Shown: positions 21,421 through 31,727, counted from the first letter of the stretch. The stretch is DNA of 64,000 nt from Prorocentrum cordatum (GCA_963575745.1 CAUYUJ010012625.1:70001-134000); one strand, 5' to 3'. Numbers and translations: made by a program. The notes: a model not told the origin generated them from the letters alone.

Positions 21421-21566
21421 TTTTCAGCGTCGCTCATATGGCCGCGAAATGCGGTGGGGACACCCAAGAACAACACGGCCTGGGACCCTAGCATCTCGAG
21501 GGATGCGTCCGGCATCCGACTGAAGGAGGCTCGAGCAGTCGACGGCGGCGGCAATGGGCGACAACA

Positions 21567-21709
21567 TCTTGACAGCAATAAACGATGCCGATCCGTTTCA
21601 CTCTCAAATCCTCAGCGCCAAAACGGCTTCAGTACAGTGCATGGGTGAGAGCGGGAAAGGGATATGTAGGGGAGGCACGGAAGGGCGTCGGGGGCGATAT
21701 ATCTCGACA
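21567..21709 (-). repeat. 3' LTR (143 bp)
   Basis: Minus strand starts TGTCGAGATATATCG and ends GCTGTCAAGA. It is identical by eye to 27253-27395. It begins with the usual TG but does not end with CA. It contains GTTTATTGCTG near the 3' end; no clear polyadenylation signal was recognised. Confidence 0.93.
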
Positions 21710-21718
21710 CCCCTCCTC
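21710..21718 (-). promoter_or_regulatory. Polypurine tract
   Basis: GAGGAGGGG on the minus strand immediately precedes the TG of the 3' LTR, as expected for priming of plus-strand DNA synthesis. It is short. Confidence 0.65.
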
Positions 21719-21757
21719 GAGCCTCTTGCCGAGGGCGCACGCGCAGCAGGGCAGGCG

Positions 21758-24700
21758 CTAGCCACGATGCCCAAAGCAAAACGCACACGCTCCGCGGCTC
21801 ACGAGACGGCGCCTCCGCGACCTCAACCCGCGGCAGGCAGCGTCGGCGTGGACCGCACTCTCGACACTGTCCGTGTGGTGCAGCATGCGCACCCCCTGGC
21901 CCAGCACCCGAGCGCAGATCAGGCAACCGCTCCTCGTCACCAGCGGGTGATGCCGATCGCGCAGAGCCTGGCAGTTCGGACTCGAGTGGATCGAGGTCCC
22001 GACCGTGTCCAGGTGGAACAGCAGCACGCCCCTGCCACGCGGCTCCGACGGCTCCCGACATTGATCGCGGGGAGCGTCGGGTGCTGGAGGCGGATCGGGT
22101 TCTGGCTCCGATCTGCCCCTCTCCGAGCTCTCACTGGGCTGACCCTTGGAGCAGCCCTTGCCCGTCCGTCCTGCAGCTGACCTCGGGAGGTATAGGCACA
22201 TGCACCAGCCGCACCAGCACAGCATCACGCCCACGAGCATGCAGAGGACCGACCAGACCACCACGATCGCCAGGTGTGGGTCGGGTCCGCCGTCGGGCGT
22301 GGCTGGCTGGGCCTTCACGCCGTTCACGAGGACCATGAACGTCGCCAGGTACCGTGCTCCTCGGGACGCGCTCAGGGCAGCCACGATGCCATTCCCGAGG
22401 GCGTCAATCGGGACCAGACCAAGCATGGTGCGGCACTTCTCGAGCGCACCCTTCCCCAGGAACTTCGTCCCAACGTCGGGGAGGTTCTCCGTGCCCTTTA
22501 CCTTCGCGATCTTGATCTGGCCCGTACCGACCAGCTGCTGGAGCCATAGCCACTTCACCTCCAGATGTCGTAACCTGCCGAGTCCGCGCCGCGAGGCGAT
22601 CGCGATGGCGGAGGACGCGTCGCACTCGATCTCCAGCGACGTGTCGAAGCCCATGAACTTGACGAGCTCCCTCACGTACAGCATCTCCGCCGCCAGCTCC
22701 ACGGCCCCCAGGTACTCGGCCTCAGGGCTCGACTGGGCGAGCACTGACTCCGTGCGGGCGTAGGCACTGACGACCACCCCGCACCACCGCACGATCCCGC
22801 ATGCTGTCGACTTGCGGGTCTCGTGGCATCCCGCCCAGTCCGAGTCGGTGCTACCTCGGATGCGCTTGTAGTCCTTCGTGGAGCGGTGAACCATGGCCAG
22901 GTCGACCGTCCCGCTGAGGTAGCGGAGGAGGTGCTTCAGGCACTTCATGTCGGCCACCCTCGGCTCGCTCAGCCGACGACCGAGCTCCTTCAGCGGGTAC
23001 ATCACGTCCAGCCTCCGCGGGATCGCGTACTGGATCTTCCCGCAGCACCTCCTGTACAGCGAGTGCTCCTCGCTGTTGAGCGGCTGCTCGGCTCCGGGCG
23101 GGGTGAGGTCTGGCCTGACCCCAGCCGTGCCCACAGGCCTGCAGCCCAGCATCCCCGCCGCGTCGAGGATGCTCTCGACGTACCCGGGCTTGCTCTTCTC
23201 CACGATCACGTCCCCGAACCTCTGCAGCGACGAGCCGAGGTAGATCACGGGGTTCTCGCCCAGGACGTACCGCCCCTTGATCGCGAGGTGCTTGGCCAGC
23301 TCGTCGAAGAACTCGTCGAGCACTCCCCGCGTGGGACCTGAGGCAAGAGGGTCGTCCGTGTGGACCACGACCCTGATGCCCTTCTCGATGTGATGGTATA
23401 TAGTGGGCTCCGCCTTGCAGACCTTGAATCCAATCCCGACCACGATGCTCTCCAGGAACTCCTGGAATCGTAGCGCTGCCTCTCTGAGCCCATACAGAGA
23501 CCTCTTCAGTCTCCACACGTATCCATGCCCCATGCCGTATTCGGGCGGCGTCTCCACGTAGATCTCGGTGCCGTCCTTCACGGGCGTGTGCATGAACGCC
23601 ACGCTGAAGTCCGTTGTCACGATGACGTGCTTGAGCATCAGCGCCGCCGCCATCAGCACGCGCACAGCCTCCGTGCGCGGGGTGCAGGCGAAGAAATCCC
23701 CCGCCTGGGCGTCCCTGAACTGCTTCACGACGAACCTGCTGCGGACCCCCTCACCCTTCTTGCGGTGGCACCACCTCGTGCCCCAAACCTTCATGTCTCG
23801 GGGTCGCGCCACGACCTCACCGACGCCGAGGGACTCCATGAAGTTCGCCTCCCTCTTGATCCCCTCGCGGACGGCGTCGGGGTCGAGGCACTCACCGTCG
23901 TCGTCGTCGTAGTACGCCTCGCTCAGCAGCTCGAAGTTGGGGTCGAGCTCGCACGGCGTGCAGAGCTCGGTGTCGTCGGGGTAGCCCATCAAGTGGGCGA
24001 CGGACACGCTGCCAACCTTCACCGTAGCAATTCTCCTCTCCTTGTGCGCCTCGCCTTCCGCAGGCGCCTCATCGCCGGCCCGCTTGCCAGCCGAGCTCTC
24101 AGGCTCCTCGACTGCTGCACGCTTCACCTCAGGTGCAGCTGCGCTCTCTGCCGCGGCCCGCTTGCCACGCGGCTCGTTAGGAGGCAACCCCCTCCTCTCG
24201 AGACAGAAGTTCGAATGACGGTACGATGTGCCCAAGCATCCACTACAGCCTGGGGTAAACTCTCTTGACATCGGGTCTGGAAGCACTCGTGTAACTGGTC
24301 GGCCCCTCGGCCTCTTCGTGACGGGCTGTGGTGCGTCCTCGACGTCGTCCATGGCCTCGTCGCCGTCGGCAGCTGCCTCGGCGCCCCCTGGGTCCCCCTC
24401 CTGCGGCTCCTCGAACCTCACCTCCCCCTCCTGGGGGCCTGCCTGCCCCTCCTCGGGCGCGGCGTCCGCTGGTCGCGGAAGCCTGGCGGGCTGCGGGAGG
24501 TTGAGGTCGGGGGCTGGTCTGTCTGCCACTGGCGTGGATGCATTCGGCGCCTTCGTGTCGCTCGGGATGCCCTTCATGGCCAGGAGCAGCTGCTTGTCGT
24601 AGCGCTCGCTCTCCACGAGCCTCCGTGCGGACCTCGCCACGACAATGCCGTGCCTGGTGCCGCAGATGTGGGAGTCGTCCTCCAACGACCGCCCGAGGTA

Positions 24701-27172
24701 GATGCCGTATCCCCACGCGGATTCGAACTTGGCGGCGATAGGCCCAGGTTGCCTCCACATAACCGTCTCGCCGAGTGGTAGGACCTTCTTGGCATAATGC
24801 CTCTCGTGCTGACGCTCGTAGGACGTCTTGTAGTCGGAGCGGTGGATGAGGAAGCGATCGTGGGTCCACGATGCGTGGCGCACGATCCAGGCCATCAGGG
24901 GATGCCTCAACTCGATCACGATACCGTACTTTGCCCCAATGGCTCTCCTCCAGGTCCTCGTCATACCCTCGATGAACGAGTGGAACCTCTCCACCATGCC
25001 GTTGCTCCCCTTGCTCGTCTTCGGCGTGTACCTGAAGGTCGCGTTGTTCCCGATGTCCCTCGCGACCTTGGCCGCCACGTCCTTGGCCGCATTCTCGGGG
25101 TCGCACTGGATGATAACCTTCTCAAACCCGAGCTTCTCCACGTACCGCTTGAGACACTTCAGGAGAAACAGGTCTCCCCCACCCTTCGCCTCGCACCATG
25201 CCGAGGACGTAGAGTGGTATACGTTGTCAATGGCATTCATGACTGGGTGCACTTTCTCGTCACGATGCGTCTTGCCGAACATGTAGTCGATCTGGATCAC
25301 AGGCACACCCTCTACCTCTTTGATCCTCTCATGCCTGTCGTCCAGGCCTCGCCCCCCTACACAGTCCGCGCACCACGCTGCATATGGACAGTGGAGGGCC
25401 TCGTGAGCCTCCCTCTCGGCTCGTGTCGGCTCCCTTGGCGCCGTCATCACCGTAGCCTCGGGCCTGACTTCTTGCGCCGTCGGCTGGTCCACCTGCGCAG
25501 CGATGTACTCCTCGGGGACGCCCGTCGCCGTGTTGTAGACGACCAGGCCGTCCGCGCCGATCTTGGTGCCGACGTAGCTCATCACCGTCGCGCGCAGGAA
25601 GAACAGGCCGAGCCTCCTCTTCAGCCCAAGCCGCGATCGCCCGCTCCTCGAATCCCGCGTGATCGAGGGTGGGCCCGTCGAGCCTGGCGGTGGGAACTCC
25701 ACCCCAGCTCCTGCCTTGTTGATGCTGTTGACACTCAGGATCGGTTGCGTCACCTCCGTGACGTGGAATATCACACTGATCTCGTCGTCATTCTGCGTCT
25801 TCAAGTTCACCTGCTTGTCGCCGTAGTGCTTCAGGGAGGCCCCGTTGGCGACCCTGATCTCCAGCCTCCTGTCCTGCATAGTGGGGTAGTCGGGGAAGTC
25901 GCTGGGCCCGCACACCGACTTGTTGGCGCCAGTGTCCACCATGATGTCAACCGTCTGGCCAACTCTTGTTCCGCTCGGGCCCTCAAGCGTGCCGACGGCG
26001 AAGATCCACGCAGCGCCCTCGCACTCGGAGCACTGGAGGGCGTTGGCACTGATGGAGGCGCTGGCGTCCTCGTGGGAGGAGGCCGCACCCTTCTCCTTCT
26101 CGTTGGTGGTGTCCCAGCTCGCCCACTTCTCGTCCCAGGTGTTGCCGTCCCAGCCACTGCCGTCCCAGGTGCTCACGTTGTGGATCTTGGCGTAGCAATC
26201 CTTCTGTTTGTGCCCCCACTTGCCGCATCGTCCGCAGTGTCCCTGGAACTTCTTTTCTCCGCCGGCGATGCCACCGCCGCTGTTCCTGTCCTTGCCCTTA
26301 CCTCTGGTGTCGTTGCCTTTGCCCTTGCCTTTGCCTTTGGCCTTGCCGTATCCTCTTCCGCCCTTGCTGTTGATGGCGCCGATGTCCATCGGCGCAGGGC
26401 CACCAGGCATGGACTGCTTCGTGAGCAGGAAGTCTGCGGCCACCTTCTTGATCCTCGCCCACTGGATCTCCTCCTTGGGTGTCCCCAGCAGTACGTGGTT
26501 CCTCAAGGCCTCAGGGGCTCGTGCGATCAGGACCGCCGAGCGGATGTTGTCGCTGAGGGCCTCGCTCGCCAGCTTCTCGTACTCTTCGATCGAGATCTCG
26601 AACTTCGCCATGTTGTCGAGGAAATCCGCTTCTCCGCCAAAGTCGAACTCCAGCACCCTCATCAGTCTCGATAGAATGCTGCCCATGTTCTGAGGGTCAT
26701 ACTGGGAGCTCAGCCTGCGGTATGCCTCGAATCCGTCTTGGTTGCTGACCTTGCGGATGATGCCGAGCGGGGTGCCCTCCGTATACATCGTGAGCTGGTA
26801 GAACAACGACTGCGCCATCTGTCTCCACTCGTCGTCGTAGTTGGCGTAGTTCAGCTGGTTCTGGCTGTACTCGACCTGGGTCATTCCCTCTAAGCACTTC
26901 CGACTCTGGTTGCCGATGTACGCCTTGAACTTGAACGCCCAGTCATGGAAGTCTAGCTTCCTCGTGTTGTCGAAGGTCGGCGGCTTCCCTTTGTCTCCGA
27001 TAATCGCGTTGGCGAAAGCCTTCGTCGACTGCTGCCGACTCGCTGCATCTGCGTCGGCTCGCTCCGTCTGGAGCCCTGTGATCGTCTGGTTCTGGTTCTC
27101 GACCGTCTCCATCAGTCGGCCGAGCTCTCGCTTCGTCTCCAATAGCTCCTGTGCGAGAGCCTCCACGCTCAT
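21758..27172 (-). CDS. Copia gag-pol polyprotein with unusual C-terminal tail
   Basis: One frame of 1804 residues from ATG at 27172; a GTG seven codons upstream is also in frame but less likely. Order: copia-type gag; zinc knuckle C313-x2-C316-x4-H321-x4-C326; aspartic protease DTGA with D413; integrase zinc site H590, H594, C602, C605 and catalytic D629, D691, E728; reverse transcriptase with D1188 and the pair D1273-D1274 (HTDD in place of the usual YVDD-type motif); RNase H with TDSDWAG around D1443/D1445. All catalytic residues expected for reverse transcription and integration are present. After RNase H come a hydrophobic segment (about 1634-1662) and two modules with identical spacing, H1720/H1729/C1734/C1750/C1753 and H1766/H1775/C1780/C1796/C1799. 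This tail is not part of a standard copia pol. No frameshift separates gag from pol. Confidence 0.95.
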   Translation of the reverse strand: MSVEALAQELLETKRELGRLMETVENQNQTITGLQTERADADAASRQQSTKAFANAIIGDKGKPPTFDNTRKLDFHDWAFKFKAYIGNQSRKCLEGMTQVEYSQNQLNYANYDDEWRQMAQSLFYQLTMYTEGTPLGIIRKVSNQDGFEAYRRLSSQYDPQNMGSILSRLMRVLEFDFGGEADFLDNMAKFEISIEEYEKLASEALSDNIRSAVLIARAPEALRNHVLLGTPKEEIQWARIKKVAADFLLTKQSMPGGPAPMDIGAINSKGGRGYGKAKGKGKGKGNDTRGKGKDRNSGGGIAGGEKKFQGHCGRCGKWGHKQKDCYAKIHNVSTWDGSGWDGNTWDEKWASWDTTNEKEKGAASSHEDASASISANALQCSECEGAAWIFAVGTLEGPSGTRVGQTVDIMVDTGANKSVCGPSDFPDYPTMQDRRLEIRVANGASLKHYGDKQVNLKTQNDDEISVIFHVTEVTQPILSVNSINKAGAGVEFPPPGSTGPPSITRDSRSGRSRLGLKRRLGLFFLRATVMSYVGTKIGADGLVVYNTATGVPEEYIAAQVDQPTAQEVRPEATVMTAPREPTRAEREAHEALHCPYAAWCADCVGGRGLDDRHERIKEVEGVPVIQIDYMFGKTHRDEKVHPVMNAIDNVYHSTSSAWCEAKGGGDLFLLKCLKRYVEKLGFEKVIIQCDPENAAKDVAAKVARDIGNNATFRYTPKTSKGSNGMVERFHSFIEGMTRTWRRAIGAKYGIVIELRHPLMAWIVRHASWTHDRFLIHRSDYKTSYERQHERHYAKKVLPLGETVMWRQPGPIAAKFESAWGYGIYLGRSLEDDSHICGTRHGIVVARSARRLVESERYDKQLLLAMKGIPSDTKAPNASTPVADRPAPDLNLPQPARLPRPADAAPEEGQAGPQEGEVRFEEPQEGDPGGAEAAADGDEAMDDVEDAPQPVTKRPRGRPVTRVLPDPMSREFTPGCSGCLGTSYRHSNFCLERRGLPPNEPRGKRAAAESAAAPEVKRAAVEEPESSAGKRAGDEAPAEGEAHKERRIATVKVGSVSVAHLMGYPDDTELCTPCELDPNFELLSEAYYDDDDGECLDPDAVREGIKREANFMESLGVGEVVARPRDMKVWGTRWCHRKKGEGVRSRFVVKQFRDAQAGDFFACTPRTEAVRVLMAAALMLKHVIVTTDFSVAFMHTPVKDGTEIYVETPPEYGMGHGYVWRLKRSLYGLREAALRFQEFLESIVVGIGFKVCKAEPTIYHHIEKGIRVVVHTDDPLASGPTRGVLDEFFDELAKHLAIKGRYVLGENPVIYLGSSLQRFGDVIVEKSKPGYVESILDAAGMLGCRPVGTAGVRPDLTPPGAEQPLNSEEHSLYRRCCGKIQYAIPRRLDVMYPLKELGRRLSEPRVADMKCLKHLLRYLSGTVDLAMVHRSTKDYKRIRGSTDSDWAGCHETRKSTACGIVRWCGVVVSAYARTESVLAQSSPEAEYLGAVELAAEMLYVRELVKFMGFDTSLEIECDASSAIAIASRRGLGRLRHLEVKWLWLQQLVGTGQIKIAKVKGTENLPDVGTKFLGKGALEKCRTMLGLVPIDALGNGIVAALSASRGARYLATFMVLVNGVKAQPATPDGGPDPHLAIVVVWSVLCMLVGVMLCWCGWCMCLYLPRSAAGRTGKGCSKGQPSESSERGRSEPEPDPPPAPDAPRDQCREPSEPRGRGVLLFHLDTVGTSIHSSPNCQALRDRHHPLVTRSGCLICARVLGQGVRMLHHTDSVESAVHADAACRGLRSRRRRLVSRGACAFCFGHRG

Positions 27173-27232
27173 CGCGGCCGTCAGCCGCCTCACAGGCGGG
27201 CAGGCTGATCTCCGTGGATCTGCGGGTCAGTG

Positions 27233-27252
27233 TCACCCGCGCTCCGCTGCCA
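27233..27252 (-). promoter_or_regulatory. Primer-binding site
   Basis: Directly after the 5' LTR the minus strand reads TGGCAGCGGAGCGCGGG. TGG pairs with a tRNA CCA end, and the next seven bases imply an acceptor stem AGCGGAG, similar to initiator methionine tRNA but with one mismatch at the discriminator base. The exact primer tRNA is not established. Confidence 0.7.
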
Positions 27253-27395
27253 TCTTGACAGCAATAAACGATGCCGATCCGTTTCACTCTCAAATCCTCA
27301 GCGCCAAAACGGCTTCAGTACAGTGCATGGGTGAGAGCGGGAAAGGGATATGTAGGGGAGGCACGGAAGGGCGTCGGGGGCGATATATCTCGACA
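27253..27395 (-). repeat. 5' LTR (143 bp)
   Basis: Same sequence as 21567-21709. The minus strand runs TGTCGAG... to ...TCAAGA, directly followed by the primer-binding site. The promoter of the element should lie here, but no specific element can be pointed to. Confidence 0.93.
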
Positions 27396-27544
27396 CAACA
27401 GCTGGTCCAAGGACATGGTCGTCCATGGGAGATTTTCCCACCGACCCCCTTGGTATGATGGCGTGCCCAGTGAGAAAGAAGAGAAGACGAACCACCGGCA
27501 TTGTCAGAAGTAGGCAAGCCAGAACGCCTCGCCACTGCTTGAAT

Positions 27545-27785
27545 TCTTGTCAGCATCGAGCCGACAGATCGGGCCCAATCGGGAAGTGTGCATCGACTCG
27601 GACCGCATCGGCACGGCGCCGATCGAAATCGAGTCGGACTGGCGGCGCCATGCAAGCATCGGGCCGCATCGACTTGTCAGAGCATCGGAAACGAATCGGA
27701 TAGAGCCGGCAAAAACCGATATCGAATCGGATCGCTGGGATCGAAATGGACCCCGTGGCAGTACGGGTACGGCAAATCCTGGTGA
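27545..27785. repeat. Family 11-like ATCGAATCG-rich element
   Basis: Dense TCGGA/ATCGA words (GATCGAAATCGAGTCGG, GAAACGAATCGGATAG) resemble family 11. The similarity is of composition more than alignment. Confidence 0.4.
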
Positions 27786-28049
27786 TGACGCCTTGCACGT
27801 TGGTCTTTGACACGGCATGGATCGTCCAACCGTGAGCGAACGCAACTTTCTCGATGCCGATGTTGGGGACTGCAACACGTATCACGGCTCGTATTCGCGA
27901 CGGCGGATTCGGGAAAGGCCCCGGGGAGGAAACCATGCCGACCGGTCGACCTGGCGCGCTCAGATGCGAGCGCAACCCACGCCACGTGCGCCTACGCGGG
28001 AACAATCGCAACTCCAAAATAGGATCGGTTGCGGGAGCGGGAGCGGGAG

Positions 28050-28212
28050 CGGCAGGAGGAGAAGGAGGAGACGAAAAAGTAGGAGGAGGATAAGGAGGAG
28101 GAGGCGGAGGAGGGGGATGGGGAGGAGGAGGAGGAGGAGGAGGAGGAGGAGGAGGAGGAGGAGGAGGAGGAGGAGGAGGAGGAGGAGGAGGAGGAGGAGG
28201 AAGGGGAGGAGG
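28050..28212. repeat. (GGA)n microsatellite
   Basis: GGA-rich from 28050, pure from about 28120 to 28200. Confidence 0.95.
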
Positions 28213-28379
28213 ATTGTGTCAACCTCCTTTGGGCCAGTGAAGGGTCACTCTGGCGAAGGGTCACTGCCACGTGCAGCCGATTCACGCCCGCACAGGGACC
28301 GCCGCCACGCCGACACGACACGAGCCTCTGCCGTCGTCAGGGTTGGCAACTCCTTGGAGGTGTCTTCGTGGGCGAGACT

Positions 28380-28595
28380 TCGGCGGCAACTCGTGGGAGC
28401 CACCCGCACCGTATTGTCGGCTCTTCAGAATCGACGCTAATCGACGCCGACCGGTGCTAGTCGACGCGAATCGACGCTAAATCGACGAACATCGACGCCA
28501 ATAAACGCTACATCGGCGCAATCTCATCTATGACCTGACGCGAATCCGCGCTAAAAGCGGAATTGGGAGGGCATGTGAGGCTCCCGAACCAGACA
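28380..28595. repeat. Family 4 element, copy 1
   Basis: GGCAACTCGTGGGAGCC, TTGTCGGCTCTTC, then repeated ATCGACGCTAA words, ending GGAATTGGGAGGGCATG. Other copies are at 38732-38922 and 63159-63330. Confidence 0.75.
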
Positions 28596-28640
28596 AGGCT
28601 GGATGGAACCAGATTCAGGAGGAGACCATGGACCCTACAC

Positions 28641-29286
28641 TTAGGTCGGGCCTGTCCCCCATACAGAGGGACTTTGGACGAAAAATACAGGAAGTACTGA
28701 AAAAATATTCAAAATATGCCCAATGATACTCAAACATAGCCCCTGACTATTTTTCCCTACCTAGGCTCTGCCTAGAAGGGTTCTTACTCTCTAAGCTTAA
28801 AGGGGCCGGGCAGTGCAACACGCCCCGGGCGGCTCCCCCAGTCCCCTGGGAGCGGTTCCCCCCAGTCCCCTGGGAGCTTTAGCTTTAGCTTTAGCTTTAG
28901 CTTTAGCGTTAGCTTTAGCTTAGCTTTAGCTTAGCTGTAGCTTAGCTTTAGCTTAGCGTTTCGCTTAGCTTTTCGCTTAGCGTTTCGCTTAGCTTTTCGC
29001 TTAGCGTTTAGCTTAGCTTTAGCTTAGCTTTAGCTTAGCTTGAGCTTAGCTTTAGCTTAGCTTTAGCTTAGCTGTAGCTTAGCTTTAGCTTAGCTGTTGC
29101 TCAGCTTTAGTTTAGCTTTAGCTTAGCGTTAGCTTAGCTGTGGCTTAGCTTTAGCTTAGCTTTAGCTTAGCGTTACTGTTACTACTAATGCTGCTTTCCT
29201 AGGGGTTCCAACTCCTAGGTAGGGTCGCACTGGGATAATTTACTATTCTTGAATGTTCCCCCTGTAGAGGGACAGGCCCGACTTAA
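28641..29286. mobile_element. Family 1 element, copy 6, interrupted
   Basis: The left part starts TTAGGTCGGGCCTGTCCCC and the right part ends GGGACAGGCCCGACTTAA. A 483-bp element with an 11-bp array is inserted in the core. Confidence 0.85.
28756..29238. mobile_element. GCTTTAGCTTA-array element, copy A (483 bp)
   Basis: Starts CCTACCTAGGCTCTGCCTAG and ends CAACTCCTAGGTAGGGTCGC...GGGATAA, so the ends carry the inverted CCTACCTAGG. A shared head (GGGCAGTG, GCCCCGGGCGG, CCCCAGTCCCCTGGGAG) leads into about 300 bp of GCTTTA hexamers and 11-bp GCTTTAGCTTA units. It is nested in a family 1 copy. Confidence 0.85.
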
Positions 29287-29400
29287 CCCCACGCGGCGGC
29301 TCACGCGGGCCGCCAGCGTGGCACGGTACAGTGGAAGCGAGGGCGCTCGCGCGCGCCCTCCTGCGGGCAGCTCACGCGCCACTCCTTGTGACGGCGGTCC
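29280..29400. repeat. Family 20 element, copy 2
   Basis: GGCTCACGCGGGCCGCCAGCG...GCGAGGGCGCTCGCGCGCGCC. Confidence 0.5.
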
Positions 29401-29424
29401 GCTGTTCTGCGCCGCTCCGGTGCC

Positions 29425-30220
29425 TGAACCGAGCAAGGCTGGGTGAAGCCAAGGGCTCTGACCCACCTGGGTGAAGCCAAGGGCTGCGTGGGTCAGAGAC
29501 TGGGCAAGGTTCGACCCCAGGGGGGCACCAGTGCAGAGATGCTGCCCCAGGAGTGGCCCCAAGATCTGCCCTGGAGTGGCCACAAGATCTGCCCCAAGCC
29601 CAGGAGATTGCTGGACGATCGAAGTTCGAGAATTTAGGATTTGGGAGCTTCGCGCTCCTCTCTGGCCTCGCAGGAAGCTCCTCGTCGCCCCAACTAGATT
29701 CCCGCCAGAATTCTCGCCCGAACGCACCCCTCGACTAAGGACCTTGGAAGAACGACTGGTCCCCAGGGATGGAGCCAGCACGGGACGCCGTTTGGAACGA
29801 ATCGAGACGTCGAAGGCCTGGGGCACCTGCCAGGACGAAGCCTTGGAGCGCTCGAAGCTACCTGCCAGCATGCCTCCCAGGAGTTGAATTCTGCCGGCTC
29901 TGGACCAAGGGTGCGCCAGTGCCGATGCCGAATTGAAACCTCCCAGGAGTTGCATCCCCAGCCGGGCTGGGGCGCCCAGCAATGGGCAATGAGTATCGTT
30001 TAACCGATCCCCATCCCGAGCGGCGTGGCCTGGACCCCACTGGCCGATTCACCTCCCAAGATGGGCATGCAGGCCGTTCCCTTCGGGCCTCGAGAGGTGC
30101 ATCCCCGACTGGGGGGGGCAATTTGGTGGGGGCCTCGACGGGGCTGGGGACGGGGATGGGGATTGGCCAAACGATACTGCAGCGAGGCGCCCGGAGAACC
30201 TGGCGGTGCAGGCAGTGTTG
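29425..30220. other. Gene-free spacer
   Basis: The phrase GGGTGAAGCCAAGGGCT is duplicated at 29439 and 29469. No convincing gene in any frame. Confidence 0.35.
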
Positions 30221-30222
30221 GG

Positions 30223-30447
30223 CGCCCGAGTTATCCGGGGTAACTCGGGTCCGGGGCAACTCGGGTTCGGATTCCCGAAAAAGGAACCCGAGTTAGCCCT
30301 GACCCGAGTTACCCCTGATGATGTGGGGCTCTGGACGCCCAAATTATCCGGGGTAACTCGGGTCCGGGGTAACTCGGGTTCGGATTCCCGAAAAACGAAC
30401 CCGAGTTAACCCTGACCCGAGTTACCCCTGATGATTCGGGGCTCTGA
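30223..30447. repeat. Tandem pair of family 9 palindromes
   Basis: Two copies of a 113-bp unit (starts 30223 and 30336). Each is a palindrome: GGGTAACTCGGGTC on the left pairs with GACCCGAGTTACCCC on the right, with an inner arm ACTCGGGTTCGG / GAACCCGAGTT. Confidence 0.9.
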
Positions 30448-30774
30448 CAGTGGGCGGCGGTTGCGAGGCACGAGGGCGGCACGGGGGGAGGACGCGCGGC
30501 CGCCCCCCCCGAGCACACGCCCGAGGGCCGCGGGAGTGCGCCGGCCCCGGCGCGAAGAGAGCGCCCTCGCCCTCGGCCCCTCGGTCGTTCTCGCGCCCCC
30601 GCCGCTCCCTCGGTTCGCTCTCGCGCGTTCTCCCCCGCTCCGCCTCGTGCTCGCCTCCTCCAGTCCACCCTGTCGGCCCTCCACTCGGCGCCACCCGAGC
30701 AAGGCATTGCGACCCTTACAACCTGCACCAGGTCTCGCGTTCTCCCTCGTGAGGCGAAGGGAAACAAGATGAGT

Positions 30775-30960
30775 CACTGTCGCTATCTCTCTCTCTCTGT
30801 CTTTTTTCTATTCCTCTACCTCTCGGTTTCTCTCCCTTTTGTTGCTCTCTCTCTCTCTCTCTCTCTACCGTCTTGTTCTCCCGCGCCGCCTCTGGACCTC
30901 TCGCCCTGTGTGTGTATGTTTGCTCCTCCCTGTCTCTACCTCTCTCCCTCCCATTCTATG
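30775..30960. repeat. CT-rich low-complexity tract
   Basis: Runs of CTCTCT and TTTCTCTCCC. No gene is seen from 30450 to 31285. Confidence 0.6.
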
Positions 30961-31287
30961 AATGTCATATAGACAGAGCGAGCACATGGTTTGCTCTCAC
31001 AAGGTCTCGCCCTGTCTCCTTCTCGAACGCTCGATACACAACGATGTACATACATTGATGTACACACGCGTGTGCATACAGTAGGAAATCCATCCAAGAA
31101 GGACCGCACAGGCCTGGCACATGACTGGCACATGCCGCGCACATGCGCGCACATGACAGCGCAAAAACGGCCGCACATACACCCACCCAGGGGTATAGAT
31201 GTGAGTGCGGTGTATACATACACACTATACATACATGGATATGTTTAGATGCGTGTATCCGCAACCGCCCTTTCAACGCCTTGTGTG

Positions 31288-31478
31288 CGTACACGTCGGT
31301 CGGAAGAAGTAGGTAGAAACATGAAGTAGGAAGGCGGATATGGTGAATTGGGTCCAGGCCCTCCCAGAGAATAACAAAAACACAGCAAAAGCATGTCGAC
31401 TCTTGAAGTAGGAAGGCGCTTGAAGTAGACTGGGATCTGGGAATCCAAAAATACCTACTTTCAACGACTGGCGTGTAA
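31288..31478. repeat. Family 17 element, copy 3
   Basis: GTCGGTCGGAAGAAGTAGG ... AGTAGGAAGGCGGATATGG ... AATACCTACTTTCAACGAC. Confidence 0.7.
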
Positions 31479-31727
31479 AGGCCTTCCGCTTTTTGCGAAG
31501 AACTCATCCGGCCCCTCCGACGCATCGGGATATAGATGTGCTCATCTGGGGGGCCAAGTCCTTGCGCGTTTGGTCTTCCAGGCATGCAAAATCAAATCCC
31601 AAATGCAAAGCGTAGGGGAAGGGGTTTTCGTGGCCCCTCCCACACCCCCACACCCCTCAAGGCTTCCACCCCGCCCGTCCGAGCGCGGTGGCGGAACCGC
31701 CGCGCGGCAGCGCAATTGGCCTATACA

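Larger units (their letters stand above)
21562..27400 (-). mobile_element. Complete Ty1/copia LTR retrotransposon
   Basis: The element proper is 21567-27395 (5829 bp). It is flanked by a 5-bp target duplication, CAACA, at 21562-21566 and 27396-27400. It has two 143-bp LTRs that I read as identical, a primer-binding site next to the 5' LTR, a purine tract next to the 3' LTR and one open gag-pol frame. The order protease, integrase, reverse transcriptase, RNase H is the copia order. Identical LTRs and an unbroken frame point to a recent insertion that may still be active. Confidence 0.95.

Noticed and set aside
22000-26900. Many plus-strand ORFs opposite the copia polyprotein (up to 625 codons)
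   Set aside because: They are antisense shadows of the GC-rich gag-pol frame; only the minus strand has the protease, integrase, RT and RNase H motifs.
28860-29170. GCTTTAG array as telomeric repeat
   Set aside because: The unit is GCTTTAGCTTA, not TTTAGGG, and the array is enclosed by defined element ends.
30223-30447. CRISPR-like or terminator-like hairpins
   Set aside because: There are only two palindromic units with no unique spacers or cas genes, in a eukaryotic repeat context.
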